Origin: Candidatus Omnitrophota bacterium
Lineage (GTDB): Bacteria > Hinthialibacterota > Hinthialibacteria > OLB16
Direction of reading: 5' to 3'
Assembly (NCBI GenBank): GCA_020632575.1
Contig: JACKFH010000021.1
Location: 1 to 60,427 of the forward strand
Length of the DNA: 60,427 nt
The notes under the pieces are model-generated. The model worked only from the letters and a program-made list of their open reading frames with translations. It ran no database searches and was not told the origin of the DNA. Positions within the stretch are counted from its first letter, which is position 1, and each line of letters starts with the position of its first letter. A program made the position numbers and the translations under genes. Shown here in pieces: positions 52,468 through 60,427 of the stretch.

Positions 52468-53235
52468 TTATTCGAAGAAAAGAACCTCCTCTTCGCTGAG
52501 ATCCTCAGGACGGACAGTTCCTTTCTTGGTGACGTAAAACGATTTTCCGTAATACTCGATCATGGCGTAGTGACGATCGATTTCGGTGATCGTCGCGTTG
52601 TCGACTGTGTCTCCCACACCCAGGATGGTGTCCGAAATCATCACCAGTGGGCCGTTCTGCGAGAGTGAGACGATCTGCAGAGAGAGCGGCGGAGGGACGA
52701 CCTCGGTGGGGGTCGGCGATGGAGTGGGCGTCGGAGTAGATTCCGGCGCTGCGGGAGGCGGCGTTGGCGTTTCGGTCGGAAGTTGGGCGACCTGCTCCTC
52801 CTGAGGAGTCGGCAGAACCAGCGGCCAGAGAGGGTCTCTCTTGCCTCGCGGGAAGACATAGATGTTGGTCCCCTCGGCAAGGAGCGGCTGTTGAGCGAAA
52901 TAATCCAGATCGATGGTCCTCGGCATGTTGATCCGAACCCCGGTCGCTTGATTGAAGATGTGCCCGAGGACAAAGAGTTTGGCGTAGCCGCGATAGACCT
53001 CCTCCACCTCCTGCAACCGCATCGTGGCGCGGTCCGGTCGTGGAGTGGGAGTGGGAGTGATCTTCTTGGTGTATCCCCGGCCCTGGCCGTAACACGCGTC
53101 GGCGCCGCCGAGGATGAGGACCGTCAAAACAATGACGGAGGCAACCAAGATGGGCATGAGTCGAGGGACTCGAACCGGTCGCGGGTCCCGCCCGGTCTCC
53201 CCCCCGGGTTTTTCCGCATGAAAGATAAAGCTCAT
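52468..53235 (-). CDS. PilP-like periplasmic pilus protein with Thr/Pro linkers
   Basis: About 255 residues from the ATG at 53235 (MSFIFHAEKPGG); a longer frame begins at 53292. One membrane segment (MPILVASVIVLTVLILGGA), then KITPTPTPRPD. A middle domain of about 90 residues has no family I recognise. A second Thr/Pro linker (PTPTPSPTPTEVVPPP) leads to a C-terminal small beta-domain (LVMISDTILGVGDTVDNATI, ITEIDRHYAMIEYYGK) that resembles the HR domain of PilP/GspC. Position between pilO and pilQ supports PilP. Assigned mainly by position and the end domain. Confidence 0.7.
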   Translation of the reverse strand: MSFIFHAEKPGGETGRDPRPVRVPRLMPILVASVIVLTVLILGGADACYGQGRGYTKKITPTPTPRPDRATMRLQEVEEVYRGYAKLFVLGHIFNQATGVRINMPRTIDLDYFAQQPLLAEGTNIYVFPRGKRDPLWPLVLPTPQEEQVAQLPTETPTPPPAAPESTPTPTPSPTPTEVVPPPLSLQIVSLSQNGPLVMISDTILGVGDTVDNATITEIDRHYAMIEYYGKSFYVTKKGTVRPEDLSEEEVLFFE

Positions 53236-53362
53236 TTCAGTGTCCGTTTCTTCAAATATAAGTGATGGGCGGCCCTGATGGCGGAAGCCCAATAAATCTC
53301 CAAACAGAAACTCCGGCCAACCCCATCGAGGGCGACCTGAGAAGAAGCGGCGAGTCCTTCCC

Positions 53363-53995
53363 CTAATTGGTCTCCTTATTCTCCGTGTCGTCTTCTTCGA
53401 CCCGGTCCTTGAACATGAAGGTGGAAACCACCATCACGGCTTCGTGCGTTTTAAAGGTGCTGGGATCCTCCAGATCCTGCGAGCGGTCGGTGGGAGTCTC
53501 GGAAATCTCCAATTCCTTCACCTGGACGAACCGCTGGTTCCGCTCCAATTGATTGATGAATGTGCCGATTGCGTCGAAGTCTCCCTCGACTTCGAGTCGA
53601 ATCGGCAGTTCGACATACCCCTGTTTATCGACAGGCGGAAGTCGAGTCTGAAAAACAATTTCCAGGTCGGAAGTCTGCTTGAACCGGTCGATGTCTCGAA
53701 ACAGTTCGGGGACCTCCTCGGATTTCGGCAATCTCGCCTCATACTTGAGAATCTCGGGTCCTCGCTCCTCGAGCTCGGCCTTGAGGCTCGGAATCCTTTG
53801 AATGAGAGCGTCCTCCTCCTTGAACTTGGCTTCGGCCGCCGAGAGTTTCTTTTCGGCGCCTTGGATCGCCTCGCGGATGCGCATGATGCCGATTCCATAG
53901 TCGGCCGCCGGGGCGAGGATCAAGGCCAGGATGGCCAGCACGCAGAGAATTCCGACCTGCTGGACCTGTTGTTTATCTTCCGTCGATAGGGGCAT
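53363..53995 (-). CDS. pilO: Type IV pilus inner-membrane protein PilO
   Basis: 210 residues. Short cytoplasmic start, one membrane helix (VGILCVLAILALILAPAADY), a coiled-coil (RIREAIQGAEKKLSAAEAKF) and a ferredoxin-like end (VELPIRLEVEGDFDAIGTFI, NQLERNQRFVQVKELEISET). This is the PilO layout; PilO pairs with PilN to form the periplasmic alignment complex. It follows pilN by 20 bp. Confidence 0.9.
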   Translation of the reverse strand: MPLSTEDKQQVQQVGILCVLAILALILAPAADYGIGIMRIREAIQGAEKKLSAAEAKFKEEDALIQRIPSLKAELEERGPEILKYEARLPKSEEVPELFRDIDRFKQTSDLEIVFQTRLPPVDKQGYVELPIRLEVEGDFDAIGTFINQLERNQRFVQVKELEISETPTDRSQDLEDPSTFKTHEAVMVVSTFMFKDRVEEDDTENKETN

Positions 53996-54015
53996 GGTTC
54001 ATCCTCGGTTTCGCT

Positions 54016-54693
54016 TCATCGTTTCTTTTGATTCGTTTCAGTGACCGGCAGGGGTCTTTTCGCCTCGAAGGTGAACCGACACACCATGGCGTCCACAGCC
54101 TCGTCTCGTCCGGAGGGGTCCCACTTTTCGTTCCGGATTTCCGTATCGATCAGCGGAGGAAGGAACCCATGCATGAAGTCCTCGGAAGCGTCGAGTCGTT
54201 CGATCGTTTCCGCGACCCTGGCGTAACCGCGCTCGTAGTTGGTTGTCGCCGCCCCAATCTGCAAGGTCTGGAAAGGATCGTCGCGCGTGTTGCCCGGATT
54301 GGAGAGTTCGACCCTTTCGATCCAGATGTCGGCTGGGAGGTTGTCGCGAAGTTTCCCAAGTTTTTTGGACCAGTGGATGCGGTTTTCGATGAGGTCGACA
54401 ATGATGGCTTTCTTCCGATTCAATGTGTCGAGTTCGGTTTGGAGTTCTTTTGCCTCATTGAGTTTCCCAACATGTGTGGGAGATTCCATGGCTTTCGAGA
54501 CTCGCTTCAGGTCCGCTTGAACGCTTTTTAGGTCCATGTAGAACTTGTAATCCACCGCCGCCACCGCCGCGACCGCGATTCCGAGGCAAGCGAAGATCAG
54601 GGACTTCTGAGGCTCGAACTTCTTGCCTGGAGCCCGTTTGGCGATGGCGCCGCCCTTCTTTTTTTGTTCTTGAAGTAAATTGATTTCGATCAT
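54016..54693 (-). CDS. pilN: Type IV pilus inner-membrane protein PilN
   Basis: 225 residues from the ATG at 54693, which overlaps the pilM stop as ATGA; the longer frame to 54756 is a shadow of pilM. The start MIEINLLQEQKKKGG is the PilN motif that binds the PilM groove. A single membrane helix follows (LIFACLGIAVAAVAAVDYKF), then a coiled-coil and a ferredoxin-like periplasmic domain (IWIERVELSNPGN). Confidence 0.92.
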   Translation of the reverse strand: MIEINLLQEQKKKGGAIAKRAPGKKFEPQKSLIFACLGIAVAAVAAVDYKFYMDLKSVQADLKRVSKAMESPTHVGKLNEAKELQTELDTLNRKKAIIVDLIENRIHWSKKLGKLRDNLPADIWIERVELSNPGNTRDDPFQTLQIGAATTNYERGYARVAETIERLDASEDFMHGFLPPLIDTEIRNEKWDPSGRDEAVDAMVCRFTFEAKRPLPVTETNQKKR

Positions 54694-55868
54694 GAAACGC
54701 CCTCTCCCATCACCGATCGCATGGCGAGGCCCAGACCGACCGTGTATGTCGCGCACCTTTCAAGAGGATCCAGAGACATAATGTCTCCCTTGACCGCTTT
54801 GAATGGATCGAGAACCTCGGTGGGGGTGTCCAGGAGGTTTTCGATGTAACGGTCGGCGTTCTTCATACAGACTGTTCCGCCCGTCAAATAAACCTTCCCG
54901 ACCGGCTCTCCATCCAACTGGTTCTCGTAAAACAGAAGACATCTCTTGATTTCGCTGACAATCTCGCCGAGAAACTGCTCGCAGATGGCGTGGACCTGCT
55001 GTTCCATTTGGTCCTCGTCCTGTTCCAGCGATTCGCCACCTTCATCAAGGCTGTCGAACATGTCCGGGAGATTGGTCTGAGAGATGGTCAGGATCTCTTG
55101 CTCCGTGTCGGACTCGCCCTCGTACGATATTCCAAAATCCCTCTTCGCTTTTTCGGCTTGGTTTTCGTCAAGACCCAGCTCCGACATGATGGCGCGGGTG
55201 ATGGTGTTGCCGGCGGTGCTCAGATCGCGGGTGAAGCGGGTGTGTTCCCCCTTCATGATTGCGATATTGGTGACCGCCGATCCGATGTCCACTAGAGCGA
55301 CCGGCTCGTTGGGAACCATGTTGGCGCCGTATTGAACCGCGTTGACCAGCGCGAATGATCCGATGTCGATCACCGCGGGTTCGAGTCCGGCGGCCTGGAT
55401 GACATCGGTCTCCCATTTCACCACGTCCTTCTGGGCGGCGACGATGAGAACCTCAAGGGCTTTCCCCTCGCTTCCCGCGTCGATCTCGGCCAGCTTCTGG
55501 TAATCGAAAGCGACATCCTCCATGTCGAAGGGAATGAAATCTCTCGCTTCCGTCTCCACCGCGAATCGTAATTCGTCAGTCTCCTTGTCGCTGAAGTAGG
55601 GGAGTCGTAGGACGCGGACGATGACCGATTCTCCACTCACCGCCGCGATGGCGCGTTTGGTGGAGAAGTGGGATTGCGAACACAAGGAGTTGATCGCCTT
55701 GACCACCGCCTCGGCCCGCTTGCCTTTCCCGGACTCGTCAATGGGAACGCAGCCGTAGCGCGTGACCACAATGTCGTCACCCGATTTCGAGACTTCGACA
55801 CCCTTCACCGAGGAGTATCCGATGTCCAACCCAAACGCCGCTCGTTTTTTCTTTTTGAATAGTCCCAT
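54690..55868 (-). CDS. pilM: Type IV pilus assembly actin-like ATPase PilM
   Basis: 392 residues. Actin-fold/FtsA-like: AAFGLDIGYSSVKGVEVSKS (phosphate 1), VALVDIGSAVTNIAIMKGEH (phosphate 2) and VYLTGGTVCMKNADRYIENL (adenosine). PilM forms the cytoplasmic ring bound to the N-terminus of PilN. Compared with short PilM proteins there is an acidic stretch (DSLDEGGESLEQDEDQMEQQ) near residue 270. First gene of the operon, with a promoter about 35-60 bp upstream. Confidence 0.94.
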   Translation of the reverse strand: MGLFKKKKRAAFGLDIGYSSVKGVEVSKSGDDIVVTRYGCVPIDESGKGKRAEAVVKAINSLCSQSHFSTKRAIAAVSGESVIVRVLRLPYFSDKETDELRFAVETEARDFIPFDMEDVAFDYQKLAEIDAGSEGKALEVLIVAAQKDVVKWETDVIQAAGLEPAVIDIGSFALVNAVQYGANMVPNEPVALVDIGSAVTNIAIMKGEHTRFTRDLSTAGNTITRAIMSELGLDENQAEKAKRDFGISYEGESDTEQEILTISQTNLPDMFDSLDEGGESLEQDEDQMEQQVHAICEQFLGEIVSEIKRCLLFYENQLDGEPVGKVYLTGGTVCMKNADRYIENLLDTPTEVLDPFKAVKGDIMSLDPLERCATYTVGLGLAMRSVMGEGVS

Positions 55869-56209
55869 TTCGTGTTTTTCGCCTGATTACAGAATAACTG
55901 AAGTATATCAGCTTAATCAGAACCATCAACTATATTACGTTTATCCTCTTCCTTTGACTTCTCCGAAGCAACCCGTTCAGATCTGGTCCCAATTTGGTTT
56001 TCGGCAGAAGGACTTGAGAAATGAGAGGTTTTTGTCGTGACCGATTTGGTGGATTTCCACGTAATCTGCTCAAATCACTGTGTTTAAATTTCAAAACCTA
56101 GGTGAGTTGTAAAGGTTTTGGGTCTGTCACCCGATTTCAGTTTGGGTTAGAATCCCGCTCGAATGAGGATCCAAAAGTCCAAAGGAACGAGGAAAGCGAG
56201 GGTATTCCC
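55869..56209. other. Intergenic region between divergent pilM and aldo/keto reductase genes
   Basis: 341 bp, clearly A+T-richer than the flanking genes. It holds the pilM promoter candidate on the minus strand. No ORF or repeat with support. A GAGGG ribosome site precedes the reductase ATG at 56210. Confidence 0.5.
55902..55929 (-). promoter_or_regulatory. Candidate sigma-70 promoter of the pilM operon
   Basis: Minus strand: TTGATG (55929-55924), 16-bp spacer, TATACT (55907-55902), 34 bp before the pilM ATG. It would drive a transcript of about 20.7 kb to the terminator at 35175. Confidence 0.5.
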
Positions 56210-57112
56210 ATGAAACGACGAGATTTTATTGGAACCGCTGTGGTGGGGGCGACAACCTTGGCGGCGGCGAGCCACGCGGAGGGGGAGAAGGGGACTTCCG
56301 AAAAATCCATTGACACCAGCTTTCTCAAGGAAAGGGTCACCCTTGGACAGAGCGGTCTCAAAGTCTCCCGTGTCGGTCTCGGTTCGGGGATGACCGGGGG
56401 GATGCGTCGATCGAACCAGGTCCGGATGGGAGAGAAGAATTTTCGGGATCTGATCCGGTACGCCTACGATCAAGGGATCAATTTTTTCGATACCGCCGAC
56501 CTGTATGGGACTCATCGCGATATCATGCCAGGGCTTGAGGGGGTCCCCCGGGAGGAGGTCACCATCGTCTCGAAGATCTGGTGGGCCCCGGGAGGGATCC
56601 CGGAAAAAGAACGCTTGATGGCGGATGAACTTGTCGAACGATTTCTAAAGGAACTCAATACCGACTACATTGACCTTCTCCACCTTCACTGTGTCACCTC
56701 GAAGGACTGGCCGAAAGAACTCGCCAAGCAGATGGATGTGATGTCGAAGCTGAAGGAGGAGGGAAAGATCCGCGCGCATGGCGTCTCGGTTCATTCCCTC
56801 GAGGCGCTTGAAGTCGCGGCGGAGCATCCATGGGTCGATGCGGTGCACACCCGGATCAACCCATACGAGATGGCCATGGACGGACCGCCTGAGAAAGTCG
56901 TTCCGATCCTGAAGAAGATGCACGCCAACGGAAAGGGCGTCACCGGGATGAAGATGATCGGCGAGGGGAGGTTGCGCGACGACCCCGAAAAGAAGATGGA
57001 ATCGGTTAAATTCGTCTATGGTCTGGGTTGCGTGGATACTGTCATCGTCGGCTTCGAAAGCAAGGAAGAGGTCGACGACACCCTCGCGATGGTTGGCAAA
57101 GCGCTGGCCTAA
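56210..57112 (+). CDS. Tat-exported aldo/keto reductase
   Basis: 300 residues from the ATG at 56210. The N-terminus MKRRDFIGTAVVGATTLAAA is a twin-arginine signal, as is common for oxidoreductases of this lifestyle. AKR pattern: KVSRVGLGSGMTGG, the catalytic FFDTADLYG (Asp, Tyr), TIVSKIWWAPGG (Lys) and LLHLHC (His), then KIRAHGVSVHSLEALEVA. Tat export suggests folding with NADP(H) in the cytoplasm. The substrate is unknown. The esterase gene starts 9 nt after its stop. Confidence 0.87.
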   Translation: MKRRDFIGTAVVGATTLAAASHAEGEKGTSEKSIDTSFLKERVTLGQSGLKVSRVGLGSGMTGGMRRSNQVRMGEKNFRDLIRYAYDQGINFFDTADLYGTHRDIMPGLEGVPREEVTIVSKIWWAPGGIPEKERLMADELVERFLKELNTDYIDLLHLHCVTSKDWPKELAKQMDVMSKLKEEGKIRAHGVSVHSLEALEVAAEHPWVDAVHTRINPYEMAMDGPPEKVVPILKKMHANGKGVTGMKMIGEGRLRDDPEKKMESVKFVYGLGCVDTVIVGFESKEEVDDTLAMVGKALA

Positions 57113-57121
57113 TCGGCGCCG

Positions 57122-58030
57122 GTGTCTGCGTCGCGCTTTTGGGTCTTTTTAAAGGTCTTTCTTTTTCTGGCCATCGGGGCTGCGCAATCGGCCTCGATGG
57201 CGGGAGATGGATCCCATTTCCCGGATCTGTCCGAAGTCCCTAGAGACCTCACTCCTCCACCCTTGTCCCCTGGAGAACCTGAACCCGGCAAGAAGGTTCG
57301 TCAAACGGTTCGGTCCTTCGCCGGAACCGAGGTTCACCACACCCTTTATTTGCCCACGGATTGGTCCCCTTCCGAAAAGTTTCCTGTCCTTGTCGAATAC
57401 GCGGGCAATGGAGATTACAAGAATGACTATGGCGATGTTTGCACGGGCCGGGTCGAGGATTGCGTGCTGGGATATGGAATCGGGGGAGGGAGTCGGTTCA
57501 TTTGGATTTGCCTTCCATTTGTGAGTGAGTCCGGGACAGAAAACCAAGTCCGCTGGTGGGGAAGCGTGGAGAAGACAATCGAATATTGTCGAGAAGCCGT
57601 TGACGAAGTCTGCGAAAGATGGGGCGGGGACCGTGACCAAGTCTTTCTAATGGGTTTCTCTCGCGGGGCCATTGCTTGCAATTTCATCGGTCTTCATAAC
57701 GACAAGATCGCTTCTCTTTGGAGAGGTTTCATTTGTCACAGTCACTACGATGGAGTGAAAGAATGGAACTACGCCGGGTCGGATCGTGCGGCGGCGGCGG
57801 TTCGCCTGAATCGATTGGAGGGTCGCCCACAATGGATCAGCCACGAGGAGTCGACCCAACCCACTCGAGAGTACTTGATGGAAGCGGCTCCGGAGGGGAA
57901 TTTCACTTTCGTGGATATTCCCTATCGCAATCATTCCGCCGAGTGGGTCCTTTGCGACATTCCGGAACGGCAGGCCTTGAGGGATTGGATCGAAGCGGTT
58001 TTGTCCAATGATGTGGGCGGTCGCCCCTAA
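57122..58030 (+). CDS. Secreted alpha/beta-hydrolase (esterase/PHB-depolymerase-like)
   Basis: 302 residues, GTG start 9 nt after the reductase stop, so likely one operon. Hydrophobic signal (FLKVFLFLAIGAAQSASMAG). Fold markers: HHTLYLPTDWSPSEKFPVLV, a nucleophile elbow FLMGFSRGAIACNFIGL with catalytic Ser, and a final His in YRNHSAEWVL. The ordering matches feruloyl/acetyl esterase or PHB-depolymerase-like enzymes. The catalytic Asp is not pinned down. Probably deacylates carbohydrate, given the glycosidases around it. Confidence 0.75.
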   Translation: MSASRFWVFLKVFLFLAIGAAQSASMAGDGSHFPDLSEVPRDLTPPPLSPGEPEPGKKVRQTVRSFAGTEVHHTLYLPTDWSPSEKFPVLVEYAGNGDYKNDYGDVCTGRVEDCVLGYGIGGGSRFIWICLPFVSESGTENQVRWWGSVEKTIEYCREAVDEVCERWGGDRDQVFLMGFSRGAIACNFIGLHNDKIASLWRGFICHSHYDGVKEWNYAGSDRAAAAVRLNRLEGRPQWISHEESTQPTREYLMEAAPEGNFTFVDIPYRNHSAEWVLCDIPERQALRDWIEAVLSNDVGGRP

Positions 58031-58088
58031 ATGACTTAGAGTTCCCCATATTTCCAGATGAAATGTTTTTATGGATGGAGGGTGCAAG

Positions 58089-60284
58089 ATGAGATTGATT
58101 GCCAAATCGTGTGTGTGCCTGCTTTTCATGGGAGTGTTCCTCCCATCGCCCCGCGCGGAAAACCCGAAGAAGCTTGTGGATAAGACACTCGTCGTCTGGG
58201 TCGCGCTCGCGGATCTAGATCAGGGCCGTGGGAGCGCACTCACCTTGGACGATGGCGAAAGCCATTTCGATGGCATCGTTTACGGAGAGATTGCGCCGAA
58301 GCGATGGATGGCGGGAAGCGACGCCTTCACCCGGACGCAGAGGGATCAGTCCACCTGGGCCGAGGAGACCGCGAGTCCGGATACGTTCGTTCAAATCGCC
58401 ATTGTGTATGAGGGAAATCGGATCACTCTCTATCGCGATGGGGAGGATTACGCTTCCTATGAAATCAAAGGTCCGCGAACCTTTGATGAGAATTCGTTCG
58501 CGGTGTTCGGGAAACGGCATATCGACACCCCCGACACCTCGCGCCTGCGGGGGCGGATCGACGATGCTCGCATCTATGGCGAACCGCTATCTCAGGATCA
58601 GATCCGGGGGTTGAAACCCAATGCATTGTCCGATGTGAAACCCATCGCGTGGTGGTCTTTTGAAGAGGGGCAACCGAAGGATCGGATGGGGTGGCTGACC
58701 GAGACCATTCTCACAGGCGGCAGCCGGATCGAGGAGGGTTGTCTGATCCTGGAGGGAGAGAGCCCGATCATGGTCGCGGCCCCCGAGGGATTGATGGATC
58801 GCTTTCTGGCTCAGGCTTCTAAGATGGATGACACTTCGGAAGAAATCGCGGGACAGCGGGCGCTTCGTGAAAAGTTCTTATCGGATCCGCACCGGCCCAT
58901 CTATCACTTCGTTTCCCCCGAGGGACGCTGCTATCCCTTCGACCCGAACGGGGCCATCTATTGGAACGGGAAGTATCACCTGTGTTATATCTTTCAGGAT
59001 GAGCGTGGGCATTGTTGGGGACATGCCAGCAGCGAAGACCTCCTTCATTGGAGATGGCACACCCCGGCCCTCTACCCCGCCCCGGGCGATGTCGACACCG
59101 GGATATTCAGCGGTAACTGTTTTGTGAACAAGGATGGGGAGGCGACGATGCTTTATCACGGAGTCGGCGCCGGAAACTGTATCGCGACCAGCGGAGAGCC
59201 GGGACTCGATCATTGGACGAAACTCCCCTCGAATCCGATCGTCCCAATTCCGGAAAAAGGAAGTGCGGAAGAGAAGTTGTACAGCTCCTGGGACCCGCAC
59301 GGTTGGCTGGAGGGGGATGCGTATTACGCCATCTTTGGGGGTCACAATCCGACCATCTTTAAAGGCCTAACACTTGATGATTGGGAGTATGTGGGTCCGC
59401 TGCTGGCGAACAACATGCCGGATGTGGATGATTTCGAGGATGTCTCCTGTCCGGATTTCTTCCCGATCGGGAACAAGCAGATGTTGCTATGCATCAGCCA
59501 CTCCAGGGGATGTCGCTATTACTTGGGCGAATGGAAAGACGAGATCTTTCATCCCGATTTTCATGCTCGGATGAATTGGCCGGGGGGAACTTGTTTCGCG
59601 CCGGAATCCCTGCTCGACGATCAGGGACGACGGATCATGTGGGCCTGGGTGTTGGATCGTCGGCCGAGTGTCGAGTACGGCTGGAGCGGAACGATGACGC
59701 TGCCTCGGGTGTTATCGCTGGGAGAGGATGGAGTCCTACGGATCGAGCCGGTGGAGGAACTGGAGCGGCTTCGTCAACGCGAGAAATCACTCGAAAGCAT
59801 CCAGATTGCCGCGGGGGAATCGAAACCGCTGGAAGGCATTGAAGGAAATGCGATCGAGTTGGTCGCGACCTTCGATCCGAAAGACGCCGACCGGTTCGGG
59901 ATAAAAGTTCTTTGCTCACCGGATGGCGAGGAGGAGACGGCGATCGAGGTCGATCCCTCGAAGGATCAGATCAAAATCGATGTCTCAAAATCCTCGCTCA
60001 ACTCCTCGATCAAGTACACGACCTTTTGCATGAGAGGCGAGGACAACCACGAGGTGACCGAGCAAGTCGCTCCCTTCCCTCTCGAAGATGGAGAGAAAGT
60101 GACCCTCCAAGTGTTCCTCGACAAATCGATCTTAGAGGTTTTCGCGAACGGCCGTCAGTGTGTGACACAGCGGGTCTACCCCACGCGAGAAGACAGCGTG
60201 GGAGTAGCGGTCTTCAGCGAGGGGGGATCCGCCACAGTGGAGAAGATTCAGTCGTGGGAGATGGCGGCGACGAATGAGTGGTGA
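58089..60284 (+). CDS. Secreted GH32-family beta-fructosidase-like protein with LamG-type N-terminal domain
   Basis: 731 residues from the ATG at 58089 (GGAGGG 6 nt upstream; signal MRLIAKSCVCLLFMGVFLPS). Residues 25-200 are a concanavalin/LamG-like domain (TFVQIAIVYEGNRITLYRDG, RGRIDDARIYGEPLSQDQI). The propeller includes YPFDPNGAIYWNGKYHLCYI (nucleophile Asp about 285). The usual RDP is SSWDPHGW, and the usual ECPD is VSCPDFFPI, so the acid/base Glu position is altered. A beta-sandwich end (VFLDKSILEVFANGRQCVTQ) is typical of GH32. Retained fold, possibly different chemistry or substrate. Confidence 0.83.
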   Translation: MRLIAKSCVCLLFMGVFLPSPRAENPKKLVDKTLVVWVALADLDQGRGSALTLDDGESHFDGIVYGEIAPKRWMAGSDAFTRTQRDQSTWAEETASPDTFVQIAIVYEGNRITLYRDGEDYASYEIKGPRTFDENSFAVFGKRHIDTPDTSRLRGRIDDARIYGEPLSQDQIRGLKPNALSDVKPIAWWSFEEGQPKDRMGWLTETILTGGSRIEEGCLILEGESPIMVAAPEGLMDRFLAQASKMDDTSEEIAGQRALREKFLSDPHRPIYHFVSPEGRCYPFDPNGAIYWNGKYHLCYIFQDERGHCWGHASSEDLLHWRWHTPALYPAPGDVDTGIFSGNCFVNKDGEATMLYHGVGAGNCIATSGEPGLDHWTKLPSNPIVPIPEKGSAEEKLYSSWDPHGWLEGDAYYAIFGGHNPTIFKGLTLDDWEYVGPLLANNMPDVDDFEDVSCPDFFPIGNKQMLLCISHSRGCRYYLGEWKDEIFHPDFHARMNWPGGTCFAPESLLDDQGRRIMWAWVLDRRPSVEYGWSGTMTLPRVLSLGEDGVLRIEPVEELERLRQREKSLESIQIAAGESKPLEGIEGNAIELVATFDPKDADRFGIKVLCSPDGEEETAIEVDPSKDQIKIDVSKSSLNSSIKYTTFCMRGEDNHEVTEQVAPFPLEDGEKVTLQVFLDKSILEVFANGRQCVTQRVYPTREDSVGVAVFSEGGSATVEKIQSWEMAATNEW

Positions 60285-60347
60285 GGGGGTTGAATCCGAT
60301 CTGGTGAAAGGTTCAGGATGGTTGTCGTCCACAGGAAGTTTCACTCG

Positions 60348-60427
60348 GTGTCATTCCGACGGAGGAGGAATCTGTCGGGAGGACAAAACTTTGAATGAAC
60401 AATCGAAGTGATTCGGTGCGATCCACC
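60348..60427. repeat. MITE-like palindromic element, copy 4, cut by the window end
   Basis: Begins GTGTCATTCCGACGGAGGAG then GAATCTGTCGGG, matching the ends of copies 1-3. The internal GAAGTGATTCGGTGCGATCC resembles their first arm. Only the first 80 bp are visible. Confidence 0.65.

Overview
The window looks like the chromosome of an uncultured, Gram-negative-type bacterium of moderately high GC. It encodes a secretin-based type IV pilus (T4P) machine, PEP-CTERM sorted exoproteins, Tat-type MKRRDF signal peptides, giant secreted beta-helix and Ig-like proteins with Thr/Pro linkers, and fucosidase and GH32 enzymes. This mix resembles candidate phyla such as Sumerlaeota or Hydrogenedentota, or the Planctomycetes side of PVC. 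No rRNA is present, so placement is inference only.

Layout: (1) 1-5.0 kb is an RNA-repair locus. RtcR is divergent from a unit holding a good sigma-54 promoter candidate (3242-3257, minus strand), a tRNA-Asn, a hairpin-rich stretch, a palindromic MITE-like element, a slipin and RtcA. No rtcB lies inside the window. (2) 5.0-11.1 kb is an accessory region. Five same-strand fragments of one Rhs/YD-repeat C-terminal tail alternate with small cassettes: a membrane protein, HigBA, a PIN toxin-antitoxin pair, a secreted ankyrin protein and a VapB/VapC hybrid. (3) 11.1-20 kb holds a phosphoesterase, secA (with an insertion), an SGNH hydrolase, a PEP-CTERM protein, and a fused sugar isomerase/AlsE-like epimerase coupled to a GatD-like dehydrogenase. 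(4) 20-24.1 kb holds a GHL10-like protein and two PEP-CTERM genes with matching leaders, among MITE-like and REP repeats. (5) 24.1-35 kb holds a beta-helix/GH43-like/GH29 enzyme, a frameshifted beta-helix giant, VapBC, a frameshifted NhaC antiporter and a frameshifted RidA. (6) 35-55.9 kb is one tightly coupled minus-strand operon: pilM, N, O, P-like, Q, T, yqeK, rsfS and a roughly 3,950-residue repeat protein. (7) 56-60.3 kb holds a Tat aldo/keto reductase, an esterase and a GH32 enzyme, followed by a repeat copy cut by the window end.

How they fit together: RtcR probably senses RNA ends and fires the sigma-54 promoter, so a tRNA and perhaps another RNA would be co-induced with RtcA. The pilus operon ends in a giant calcium-site-rich exoprotein that may act as an adhesin with the pilus. 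The secreted hydrolases point to growth on complex polysaccharides. Six apparent +/-1 frameshifts, most of them in short G or C runs, cluster between 28.3 and 39 kb. They could be assembly errors or real decay, so those genes are described as pieces of intact parents.
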